7,898 bases of DNA, from the NCBI GenBank assembly GCA_028868455.1, contig JAGWUK010000118.1:1-7898 (forward strand), in the 5' to 3' direction. The notes beneath the pieces are model-generated. The model worked only from the letters and a program-made list of their open reading frames with translations, was not told the origin of the DNA and ran no database searches. This document shows positions 1 to 5,683 of this stretch, in pieces. This DNA comes from Burkholderiales bacterium (lineage in GTDB: Bacteria; Pseudomonadota; Gammaproteobacteria; Burkholderiales; Burkholderiaceae_D). The translations under genes were made by a program, and so were the position numbers. The stretch's first letter is position 1, and each line of letters opens with the position of its first letter.

Positions 1-305
1 CTTATATCCGCTACGATCCGGAAACCTGGGGCGGCCGTCATCCGCAAGCGTTTCTGGACGATCGCGGGTTACAAGTGCATGCCATTGGCGATCTGGACGC
101 GCTGGAAGCCATCGCAATGCTGGTCGCTGATGAGGTCGGCATCAGTCTTGTGCCACATTGGCCGGGCCTGGAAAAGCTTGCACCGACGTGTACTCTGTTG
201 CTAGTCGCGCCGGAGCAATATCAGCGCGAAATCATTTTGCTCGGGCCACGGCAAGCGACTCGCCCCGCGATGATCCAGGCCTTGCTACAAGCGCTCCATT
301 CATGA
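1..305 (+). CDS. LysR-type transcriptional regulator, C-terminal fragment (partial at left edge)
   Basis: The reading frame is open from the left edge (first full codon at position 3) to a TGA at 303-305, giving about 100 residues of a protein whose start lies outside the window. The fragment reads like the end of a LysR effector-binding domain. It has a segment GDLDALEAIAMLVADEVGIS followed by LVPHW, the usual helix and strand around 'V-A-x-G-x-G-(I/V)-x-L-(L/V)-P', then an alternating hydrophobic strand and a closing amphipathic helix ending ALLQALHS. The helix-turn-helix that would settle the family is not present here, so the assignment rests on the effector domain alone. The regulated pathway and inducer cannot be named. 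A GTG at 75 is internal and not a real start. The RNase H gene follows 46 bases later on the same strand with no terminator visible between them. Confidence 0.72.
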   Translation, partial: YIRYDPETWGGRHPQAFLDDRGLQVHAIGDLDALEAIAMLVADEVGISLVPHWPGLEKLAPTCTLLLVAPEQYQREIILLGPRQATRPAMIQALLQALHS

Positions 306-351
306 GCTGCGCACGTCAATCCTAATCTGCCACCACCGTCACAAAGCGCCT

Positions 352-1056
352 ATGCAAAGCACGCCAGATACTCACCCTAGCCTGAACGAACTTGCTGCCA
401 TCGCCACCCGTGCCGAACGCGTGACAGGCCGCCGACTGGCAAAATCGCAATGCATCAGTGAAGCGGCAGCTTTGCGCGCGACCTTATGCGCTGTCGCAGC
501 GCCACGCGAATTGAGCGATCTGATTGCCGAGCGTTCTGCTGCAAAATTAAAAAACGCGCAAACAAAAAACAGCCGACGCCTTGAAAAATTCGCCTTATAT
601 GAAGCAAAAAAAGCCGCAAACCGGGTGCCAGCCAATCATTGGCAAGCCTGGTTTGACGGCTCTACGCACCCGAATCCAGGTGAATGCAGCATAGGCTGCG
701 TGCTCATGTCCCCAGAAGGATTACGCTTCACGCATGCCGCCCGTATTGGTTACGGCAGCAGCAGCGACGCGGAATATGGCGCGTTGATCCGGGTATTGGC
801 GATGGCCGCTGCACATCAGGCACAACATCTGACTGTCTATGGAGACAGCCAGGTCGTGATCGGCGACGCGCTGTCCGACGATGTCGCTGCATCGCCGATA
901 TTGAAAAACCATCGACTGCAAGCGCAAGCATTCATGCGGCAATTTAGTCAGTTGAGCTTGCGCTGGATACCGCGACATAAAAATGCCGAGGCAGACGCCT
1001 TGTCACAACAGGCACAAGGCGCCAGACAAACTGACCGTCAGGTGCCTGCTGATTAA
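352..1056 (+). CDS. RNase H-fold protein (RNase HI-like) with basic N-terminal extension
   Basis: This 234-residue protein has an RNase H domain at about residues 97-222. The catalytic acids are visible: D102 in FDGSTHPNPG, E141 in SDAEYGAL, D165 in VYGDSQVV and D215 in the closing NAEADALSQ, with H209 in the PRHKN loop that assists metal-dependent catalysis in RNase HI. The family cleaves the RNA strand of RNA-DNA hybrids in the cytoplasm; that this protein does so is inference. It is the short 'reverse-transcriptase-like / RVT_3' subtype rather than housekeeping RnhA, because the basic handle loop of E. coli RNase HI is not apparent. Residues 1-95 match nothing I recognise: mostly helical, rich in Ala, Lys and Arg, with an alpha-helical stretch of charged residues near 52-90. 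No clear Shine-Dalgarno precedes ATG 352, but no better start lies upstream in frame. It converges on the cytochrome b gene. Confidence 0.82.
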   Translation: MQSTPDTHPSLNELAAIATRAERVTGRRLAKSQCISEAAALRATLCAVAAPRELSDLIAERSAAKLKNAQTKNSRRLEKFALYEAKKAANRVPANHWQAWFDGSTHPNPGECSIGCVLMSPEGLRFTHAARIGYGSSSDAEYGALIRVLAMAAAHQAQHLTVYGDSQVVIGDALSDDVAASPILKNHRLQAQAFMRQFSQLSLRWIPRHKNAEADALSQQAQGARQTDRQVPAD

Positions 1057-1078
1057 GTTCGCTCAGCGAAACATCAGC
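1048..1078. terminator. Nested hairpin over the two convergent stop codons
   Basis: The six bases between the convergent genes lie in a nested inverted repeat. The outer stem is GCTGAT (1048-1053) with ATCAGC (1073-1078), and the inner stem is TTCGC (1058-1062), loop TCA, GCGAA (1066-1070). The TAA of the RNase H gene and the TGA of the cytochrome b gene (minus strand) both fall inside it. There is no run of T on either side, so it is not a canonical intrinsic terminator. It may protect or delimit 3' ends of both transcripts, which is inference. Confidence 0.35.
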
Positions 1079-1683
1079 CACCATACACTGACTACCAAGC
1101 CCAGCAAAACGATCGCGACGCTGCGCCATGCACCGGAAATGGCCTCGCCCGCATAAATTGCCTTTTTACCTGTCAACATGGATTTGACCAGGTTTTTCTT
1201 GAACACCAGACCAATAGCCAGCACGGCACACACATGCACCAGAACCAATCCCATCAGTATGTTTGCCATCGCTTCATGGATCTCTTCAAAAGCCTCGCCG
1301 CCAATTCCTTCATAATTCGCGTAACCGCTGGCAACCGTTGCGCCAATCAATACCAGCATTGCCACGATTGCCAAAGCCCCGACGGGATTATGACCAACAT
1401 GGTGCTCCGGTTTTCCGGACACATACGAAATGAGTTGGGATTTAATCGCGGCTGGCCCTTTAACAAATTGGCGAAAACGTGCATAACGTGTTCCTGCAAC
1501 GCCCCAAACCAGCCGAAAAGCGAGCAATACGGCCATCGTATAACCAAAACTGACATGCCAGAGTTTCCACACTTCGCTTTCTGCCGTTAACCACGCACCG
1601 GCAAAACATAGCACCAAAATCCAGTGGAATAGACGTGTGGGCAAATCCCACACCAAACCTTCCTGTTTTATTTGCGTATTCAT
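1063..1683 (-). CDS. Cytochrome b561 / hydrogenase-type b cytochrome (membrane electron donor)
   Basis: This 206-residue protein is an integral membrane di-heme cytochrome b of the cytochrome b561 / Ni-Fe-hydrogenase b-subunit family. The N-terminus VWDLPTRLFHW is the family signature. Hydrophobic helices lie at about 18-34, 42-62, 101-122, 135-161 and 188-205. Candidate heme-ligand histidines are H20 (helix 1), H43 (helix 2) and H136 and H150 (helix 4 region); the GHNPVGAL motif at 97-104 is also typical. By family role it takes electrons from quinol and passes them to periplasmic c-type cytochromes, here presumably the diheme protein encoded just upstream. Its ATG overlaps the preceding stop codon as ATGA (1680-1683), and a GAGGA Shine-Dalgarno lies 7 bases upstream inside that gene, so the two are probably translationally coupled. 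It is the last gene of the operon. Confidence 0.9.
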   Translation of the reverse strand: MNTQIKQEGLVWDLPTRLFHWILVLCFAGAWLTAESEVWKLWHVSFGYTMAVLLAFRLVWGVAGTRYARFRQFVKGPAAIKSQLISYVSGKPEHHVGHNPVGALAIVAMLVLIGATVASGYANYEGIGGEAFEEIHEAMANILMGLVLVHVCAVLAIGLVFKKNLVKSMLTGKKAIYAGEAISGAWRSVAIVLLGLVVSVWWLMFR

Positions 1684-2177
1684 CGCGGTATCCTCACTTC
1701 GTCTTCTTCAAAAATCCCCTTTGCCGCCCGCTGATGGCAGGCAACACAATTAGCGCGACTTTTCACCGCAGTGCGTGTCCAGACGGCAGATCCGATTTCT
1801 CTATGCTTGCGCACGAACCACGCCGTAGACGTAATGCGGTTATCCGGCGGCGCCTCATTGAAACGGCGCGTGCTGGCACCATGTTTTTGCAGCCAGGTCG
1901 AAATCTCTTTCACTGATTTTTCATCGATACTCGCATCGCTTCCATAATGATTTTCCAGAGAGTTCATGAGCCGATTCCATGCAGGCGCGGGCAACAGCCC
2001 CGGTGCGTAGGCCACATGGCATGCTGCGCACTCGCTCGTGTACGACTTGAGCACAACTGCTGGCATGCCGATATCGTCGGCCCACACGACCAAAGGCAGC
2101 CAGGTAACGCTGAACACGAACAGCCGTCGCGCCAACCCAGTGCGCCATATTCCATTCCTGAATGAAAAATTTTGCAT
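1680..2177 (-). CDS. Periplasmic diheme cytochrome c (DHC family)
   Basis: This 165-residue precursor contains two covalent heme-attachment motifs, CAACH (C50, C53, H54) and CVACH (C144, C147, H148). The N-terminus carries basic residues and then a hydrophobic stretch at about 19-31 ending VWA-DD, so a Sec signal peptide cleaved near A33 and export to the periplasm are expected. The wide separation of the two motifs and the position between an SHP-type cytochrome and a cytochrome b match the diheme cytochrome c (DHC) known as partner and electron donor of SHP. Its likely job is to relay electrons from the membrane cytochrome b to SHP; this is inferred from gene order and family. An AGGAG lies 6 bases before the ATG and overlaps the stop codon of the upstream gene. 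The protein has a short charged tail after the second heme site. Confidence 0.9.
   Translation of the reverse strand: MQNFSFRNGIWRTGLARRLFVFSVTWLPLVVWADDIGMPAVVLKSYTSECAACHVAYAPGLLPAPAWNRLMNSLENHYGSDASIDEKSVKEISTWLQKHGASTRRFNEAPPDNRITSTAWFVRKHREIGSAVWTRTAVKSRANCVACHQRAAKGIFEEDEVRIPR
1691..1695 (-). promoter_or_regulatory. Shine-Dalgarno of the cytochrome b gene inside the diheme cytochrome gene
   Basis: GAGGA on the minus strand lies 7 bases before the ATG at 1683, within the last codons of the diheme cytochrome. Together with the ATGA overlap it supports the chosen start. Confidence 0.7.
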
Positions 2178-2183
2178 GACAGG

Positions 2184-2188
2184 CTCCT
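2184..2188 (-). promoter_or_regulatory. Shine-Dalgarno of the diheme cytochrome gene, overlapping the shp stop codon
   Basis: On the minus strand AGGAG lies 6 bases before ATG 2177 and shares bases with the TAG stop of the SHP gene (2189-2187). This arrangement fixes the start of the diheme gene and suggests coupled translation. Confidence 0.75.
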
Positions 2189-2564
2189 ATTTAATACTCA
2201 TTAACCAGGCCAGAATATCGGCCTTCTCCTGCGTGCTGCACTCACGCGACGCGACGTCTTTGCAATTGCGTTTAAACCATTTTTCCGATTTGGCCAGATC
2301 AGTAAACCGCGCAGCATTCGCCGCCGGCGCGAGTGGTTGGATAGGTTTTCCTGTCACGATATGTTCAGTCACTTTATCCGGACGACTGGTGTGGCAGCTT
2401 GCGCAACTCCATTCACGTCCGTGTCTGGAATTGAAAAATTGCTCGCCACGCTGAACCGATGCAGGCCCGGCATTCGCCTCAAAATTTTTCAGCATGCTCT
2501 GAGGCGTTTCTGCCCAGCCTGACCCGGCCATCAACAATAAGAAAAGAATCGGAAGCGTTTTCAT
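2187..2564 (-). CDS. shp: SHP-type cytochrome c (DUF1924 family), oxygen/ligand-binding heme protein
   Basis: A 125-residue precursor with a signal peptide (MKTLPILFLLLMAGSGWA, cleavage after A18) and a single heme site CASCH (C54, C57, H58). The C-terminal half keeps the hallmarks of sphaeroides heme protein: a TGK-x-I-x-PLAP segment at 71-80, RFTD at 86-89, EKW-x2-RNC with N100 and C101, then C109 and EKADILAWL. In SHP the asparagine equivalent to N100 is the sixth heme ligand and detaches on reduction so that O2 or another small ligand can bind; the two nearby cysteines form a disulfide. The related Methylophilus cytochrome c'' uses histidine there, so this one is of the SHP type. It is the first gene of an operon with a diheme cytochrome c and a cytochrome b. 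I prefer ATG 2564 because the TTG at 2579 would put charged and polar residues before the signal peptide. Its stop TAG overlaps the next gene's Shine-Dalgarno. Confidence 0.9.
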   Translation of the reverse strand: MKTLPILFLLLMAGSGWAETPQSMLKNFEANAGPASVQRGEQFFNSRHGREWSCASCHTSRPDKVTEHIVTGKPIQPLAPAANAARFTDLAKSEKWFKRNCKDVASRECSTQEKADILAWLMSIK

Positions 2565-2766
2565 GATTTCAATCGGCAAGTTGGAAATGTGCCCAGCTTG
2601 CTATTCAAATCTTAAGAGATGCTTATGCCTGGCGACGCGATTGAACGAAATGACTATTTATCGGCTTTCCGGACTGCCGAGCAAAATTCAAAAGCGCTGC
2701 TCTGATTGTCAATTACGGATTTCCAAAGAGCCGCTCCGAATTGATGAATTTTCTCGCAAGCTTTTG

Positions 2767-2781
2767 ATTATTCAGAATAAT
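2767..2781. repeat. Perfect 7-1-7 palindrome, candidate operator
   Basis: ATTATTC (2767-2773), central A, GAATAAT (2775-2781) is a perfect inverted repeat of seven-base arms with one base between. The 7-1-7 geometry is that of Fur/PerR-family boxes, but the arms do not match the Fur or PerR consensus well. It ends about 50 bases upstream of the ygiQ start and about 200 bases from the SHP start, so it could serve either unit. Binding by any regulator is inference. Confidence 0.45.
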
Positions 2782-2817
2782 TTCCCATCACCACGAGCAA
2801 GCTCAGGTACTTTCCGG

Positions 2818-2823
2818 TACAAT
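2818..2823 (+). promoter_or_regulatory. Candidate -10 element of ygiQ, implying a leaderless mRNA
   Basis: TACAAT matches the sigma-70 -10 consensus TATAAT at five of six positions and ends 7 bases before ATG 2831, so transcription would begin at or just before the start codon. No good -35 hexamer is visible 16-18 bases upstream, and no Shine-Dalgarno precedes the ATG. The short direct repeat GGTAC-TTTCC-GGTAC overlaps it. Confidence 0.35.
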
Positions 2824-2830
2824 CGCGCCC

Positions 2831-5152
2831 ATGAAACCGATGCCGAAAAACCTGTTCTCCTTTCCCCGCTACCGCAATGATGTCGGCGGCGATCGCCCTG
2901 CCCCTTTTCTCCCTATGTCGCGTGCCGAAATGGATGCGCTGGGCTGGGATAGCTGTGATGTTATTTTAGTTACCGGCGATGCCTATATTGACCATCCGAG
3001 TTTCGGCATGGCCTTGATCGGTCGCTTGCTTGAGCATCACGGGTTTCGCGTCGGCATCATCAGCCAGCCGGACTGGCACTCGGCCGATGCGTTTCGTGAA
3101 CTAGGCAAACCGAATCTGTATTTCGGGGTGACCGCAGGCAATATGGACTCTATGGTCAACCGGTATACCGCTGACCGCAAAATCCGCTCCGAAGATGCGT
3201 ACACGCCGGACGGCGACCGCACGAAACGCCCCGATCGCGCACTGGTCGTGTATGCGCAACGCGCACGCGAGGCTTTTCCCGATGCCAACGTCGTTGTCGG
3301 TAGTATCGAAGCCAGTCTGCGTCGCATCGCCCATTACGATTACTGGTCCGATAAGGTCAGGCGCTCGGTACTGCCAGATTCGAAAGCGGACATTCTTTTA
3401 TTCGGCAACGCCGAACGAGCCTTAATCGACCTGACCCACAGGCTGGCGGCAGGCGAAGCAATCAAGGATATCCGCGACCTGCGCGGTACCGCCTTCATGG
3501 TGCCGCGCGACTGGTTGCCGGACGAGGAATGGACGGAAATCAATTCCGTCAAAATCGACACGCCATGCAAAATCGACGGCCATACCGACCCGTATGCAAT
3601 GACACCGCAAGAAGGCGCCAAGTGTGCGACGGGCGATGCAGCGGCACCAACAACAAGCCTGACCAACTCAGAAGCCATACCCAAAGCTGACGTGGTGCAA
3701 CAACAGGCCATCCGCATCATGAGTCGCGAAGAACGCCAGCTGATGCTCAAAAATAAACAGCATAAATCCGTGATCCGCTTGCCGTCGTTTGACGACGTCA
3801 AGGACGATCCCGTTATGTATGCACATGCATCGCGCGTTTTCCATCTGGAAGCCAATCCCGGCAATGCAAAAGCTTTGCGACAAGGTCATGGTGACCGTGA
3901 CGTCTGGCTGAACCCACCGCCGCTGCCGCTGGCAATGGACGAAATGGATGGCGTCTATGATCGCGCCTATGCGCGCGGTCCGCATCCTTCGTATGGCAAG
4001 GCCAAAATCCCGGCATGGGAAATGATACGTTTCTCGGTCAACATCATGCGCGGCTGTTTCGGCGGCTGTACTTTCTGTTCGATTACGGAGCATGAAGGCC
4101 GGATTATACAAAGTCGCTCTGAACCATCGATCTTGCGCGAGATTGAAGAAATCCGCGACAAGGTCAAAGGCTTCACCGGCACGATTTCCGACCTCGGCGG
4201 CCCGACAGCCAATATGTACCGCCTTGCCTGCAAGGACAAAAAAATCGAAGAATCCTGCCGTCGCTTGTCCTGTGTGTATCCTTCGATCTGTTCCAATCTG
4301 GGGACTGATCACAGCAAGCTGATTTCGATTTACCGCAAGGCACGCGCGATTCCTGGCATCAAAAAAATTCTGATCAGTTCCGGCTTGCGCTACGACCTGG
4401 CAGTACGCTCTCCTGAATACGTCAAGGAACTGGTCACACATCATGTCGGCGGTCTGCTGAAAATCGCACCTGAGCATACCGAGGCCGACACCTTGTCGAA
4501 AATGATGAAACCCGGCATCGGCAGCTATGACGAATTCAAAACCATGTTCGACAAATATTCGCGCGAAGCTGGTAAAGAGCAATACCTGATTCCTTATTTC
4601 ATCGCTGCACATCCCGGCTCGACTGACGAAGACATGGTGAATCTGGCGATCTGGCTCAAGAAAAACGATTTCAAGCTTGATCAGGTACAAACTTTTATGC
4701 CGACGCCGATGGCGCTGGCGACCACGATGTACCACACGCGCAAAAATCCGCTGAAGAAAATCAGCGCCGATTCGGAAATTGTCGAAACCGCACGTTCCGG
4801 CAAAATCCGCAAATTGCACAAAGCATTATTGCGTTATCACGCTCCGGAAAACTGGGAAATCATCCACGAAGCATTGCTGCGCATGGGCCGGCGCGATCTG
4901 ATCGGCAGTGGGCCACGCCATTTGATCCCGGCTCGTCAGCCCGTCGTCCCTCTGGAAATATTGGAAAACGGTATCGCGAATGGTCGTCGCGTTGCCGCAC
5001 CTAAAGTCAATACCTACGGAAAAAAACCGCCGGTACGCAACGCAGCAGGCGCGCCAACCGGTGCACGCAAAGCGGCAAGTACCACGCCTGGCTCGCTTGC
5101 CTACAAATCTGCCAGGCCGAAAACGGCAACAACCAAATCCGGCCGCCGCTGA
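2831..5152 (+). CDS. ygiQ: YgiQ family radical SAM protein
   Basis: This 773-residue protein aligns by eye over its length with E. coli YgiQ (about 740 residues). The radical SAM motif CxxxCxxC is C409, C413 and C416 in [18 protein letters not shown], which binds a 4Fe-4S cluster for S-adenosylmethionine cleavage. The N-terminal part (about 25-200) has the family's conserved [12 protein letters not shown] and [11 protein letters not shown] segments and resembles a cobalamin-binding-type Rossmann fold. Conserved blocks continue after the cluster with [26 protein letters not shown], and [15 protein letters not shown]. The reaction and substrate are not known to me. Two regions look variable: a linker at about 245-295 and a basic Ala, Lys, Thr and Arg-rich tail from about 715 to the end, probably disordered. 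ATG 2831 is chosen because conserved sequence begins near residue 20. No Shine-Dalgarno is seen. It stands alone, closed by an intrinsic terminator. Confidence 0.95.
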   Translation: MKPMPKNLFSFPRYRNDVGGDRPAPFLPMSRAEMDALGWDSCDVILVTGDAYIDHPSFGMALIGRLLEHHGFRVGIISQPDWHSADAFRELGKPNLYFGVTAGNMDSMVNRYTADRKIRSEDAYTPDGDRTKRPDRALVVYAQRAREAFPDANVVVGSIEASLRRIAHYDYWSDKVRRSVLPDSKADILLFGNAERALIDLTHRLAAGEAIKDIRDLRGTAFMVPRDWLPDEEWTEINSVKIDTPCKIDGHTDPYAMTPQEGAKCATGDAAAPTTSLTNSEAIPKADVVQQQAIRIMSREERQLMLKNKQHKSVIRLPSFDDVKDDPVMYAHASRVFHLEANPGNAKALRQGHGDRDVWLNPPPLPLAMDEMDGVYDRAYARGPHPSYGKAKIPAWEMIRFSVNIMRGCFGGCTFCSITEHEGRIIQSRSEPSILREIEEIRDKVKGFTGTISDLGGPTANMYRLACKDKKIEESCRRLSCVYPSICSNLGTDHSKLISIYRKARAIPGIKKILISSGLRYDLAVRSPEYVKELVTHHVGGLLKIAPEHTEADTLSKMMKPGIGSYDEFKTMFDKYSREAGKEQYLIPYFIAAHPGSTDEDMVNLAIWLKKNDFKLDQVQTFMPTPMALATTMYHTRKNPLKKISADSEIVETARSGKIRKLHKALLRYHAPENWEIIHEALLRMGRRDLIGSGPRHLIPARQPVVPLEILENGIANGRRVAAPKVNTYGKKPPVRNAAGAPTGARKAASTTPGSLAYKSARPKTATTKSGRR

Positions 5153-5173
5153 AGCATTTAATTTTTCGCATTG

Positions 5174-5206
5174 AAAAAGCTGCCGCAGTTCTGGCAGCTT
5201 TTTTTT
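5174..5206 (+). terminator. Strong intrinsic terminator after ygiQ
   Basis: The stem AAAAAGCTGCC (5174-5184) pairs with GGCAGCTTTTT (5193-5203) around an 8-base loop, giving 11 base pairs, followed by the rest of an eight-T run ending at 5206. It starts 21 bases after the ygiQ stop and separates ygiQ from the next gene. Confidence 0.93.
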
Positions 5207-5238
5207 ATTGCGCTATCTTTATCGTCGTTTGACTGAGG

Positions 5239-5244
5239 TAGAAT
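5239..5244 (+). promoter_or_regulatory. Candidate -10 element for the CxxC protein gene
   Basis: TAGAAT in the context GAGGTAGAATCA matches the -10 consensus at five of six positions and lies after the ygiQ terminator, where a new promoter is needed. No good -35 is seen at the right spacing. An 8-base palindrome TCAATTGA (5244-5251) covers the predicted start of transcription. Confidence 0.35.
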
Positions 5245-5283
5245 CAATTGACCGGTTACAAGCATTTTTCATTACCCACGTCT

Positions 5284-5288
5284 GGAGG
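5284..5288 (+). promoter_or_regulatory. Shine-Dalgarno fixing the start of the CxxC protein
   Basis: GGAGG lies 4 bases before ATG 5293 and 13 bases before a second in-frame ATG at 5302. The upstream TTG at 5248 has no such site, so 5293 is the likely start. Confidence 0.75.
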
Positions 5289-5292
5289 CACT

Positions 5293-5583
5293 ATGAAACA
5301 TATGAAAACCGTCTTAATCCTTGAGCATACCGAGGAAGTGTTTGACAAGCTCACCTGTGACGTCTGCGGCGCCGAATCGCACTGGGATGAAAACTGGAGC
5401 AATAACGAAAACGAAAAAGTGAATACCACCATTTCACTCGAAGAAGAAGACTCCCGTCCGAGCGGCGGCCAATCCAAGCTGACGCAGTACCATATCTGCC
5501 CAACCTGCTTCAAAGAACACCTGGCAAAATGGATAGAAAGTCATAAAAATACGAAACCGACCATCACCACATCTGTCTGGTAA
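5293..5583 (+). CDS. Small uncharacterised protein with two CxxC pairs (zinc-ribbon-like)
   Basis: This 96-residue protein has two CxxC pairs, C22-D-V-C25 (followed by GAES) and C69-P-T-C72 (followed by FKEHL), 43 residues apart. The spacing and the HICPTCF context resemble a zinc ribbon in which four cysteines bind one metal. The middle (about 32-63) is acidic and polar with NNENEK and EEEDS, probably an exposed loop or insertion. There is no signal peptide or membrane segment, so it should be cytoplasmic. Small proteins of this kind, ending ICP-x-CF followed by an amphipathic helix with a Trp, occur in many proteobacteria without an assigned function. A GGAGG Shine-Dalgarno precedes the chosen ATG. 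It lies between the ygiQ terminator and the prfB promoter, with no terminator of its own visible, so some transcripts may run on into prfB. Confidence 0.82.
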   Translation: MKHMKTVLILEHTEEVFDKLTCDVCGAESHWDENWSNNENEKVNTTISLEEEDSRPSGGQSKLTQYHICPTCFKEHLAKWIESHKNTKPTITTSVW

Positions 5584-5683
5584 CAGTCCGGAATTTCGAG
5601 CAACACCTAATCAGGCTAATTAGCGCTTTAAGCGACAGCACGAGGTATAATGCAAGGTTTGATTGCATTAGAAAAGCCATATC
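5584..5683 (+). promoter_or_regulatory. prfB upstream region with -10 TATAAT and three dyads
   Basis: A consensus TATAAT lies at 5646-5651, predicting a transcript start near 5658 and a leader of about 26 bases. The -35 region at 17-base spacing reads GCGCTT and is poor. Three inverted repeats are stacked here: CTAAT-N7-ATTAG (5607-5623), CGCTT-T-AAGCG (5624-5634) over the -35 region, and TAATGCAA-N7-TTGCATTA (5648-5670) over the -10 and start point. None is followed by a T run, so none is an intrinsic terminator for the upstream gene. Regulation through them is inference. Confidence 0.6.

Larger units (their letters stand above)
2565..2830. promoter_or_regulatory. Divergent intergenic region between the SHP operon and ygiQ
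   Basis: These 266 bases separate two divergent units and must hold the promoter of the SHP operon and probably that of ygiQ. Visible structure: a perfect palindrome ATTATTC-A-GAATAAT at 2767-2781, a weaker dyad TCGGC-N10-GCCGA at 2661-2680, and a TACAAT hexamer at 2818-2823. Toward the SHP operon I see only weak -10-like hexamers (for example TAAGAT on the minus strand near 2613-2608) without a convincing -35. No RNA gene or riboswitch is recognisable. Confidence 0.5.

Noticed and set aside
541..620. A-rich stretch with several runs of A in the RNase H gene, considered as a slippage site or sign of transfer
   Set aside because: The reading frame stays intact across it, the runs encode Lys and Asn codons in a basic linker, and there is no accompanying stop or pairing structure.
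1234..1590. Plus-strand open frame of 118 codons over the cytochrome b gene
   Set aside because: It is antisense to a clear membrane cytochrome with conserved histidines, and its translation shows no coherent fold.
2565..2579. TTG at 2579 as start of the SHP gene
   Set aside because: It would add MPIE-I before a well-formed signal peptide that begins at ATG 2564.
2764..2777. Possible FNR box (TTGAT-N4-CAGAA)
   Set aside because: Only the first half-site matches; the second half lacks ATCAA. The perfect palindrome at 2767-2781 explains the symmetry better.
2563..2880. Plus-strand open frame of 105 codons with several cysteines, in the SHP-ygiQ intergenic region
   Set aside because: It overlaps the shp start and the conserved ygiQ start in another frame, has no Shine-Dalgarno, and the CxxC-like pairs look accidental. 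Conservation in relatives would be needed to revive it.
3668..4819. Long open frame of 383 codons on the minus strand inside ygiQ
   Set aside because: It lies wholly antisense to the strongly conserved ygiQ coding sequence, its translation is rich in Phe, His, Arg and Ala typical of a reverse-frame shadow, and it shows no recognisable domain.
5248..5292. TTG at 5248 as start of the CxxC protein
   Set aside because: GGAGG sits just before ATG 5293, and the extra 15 residues would cross this ribosome-binding site.
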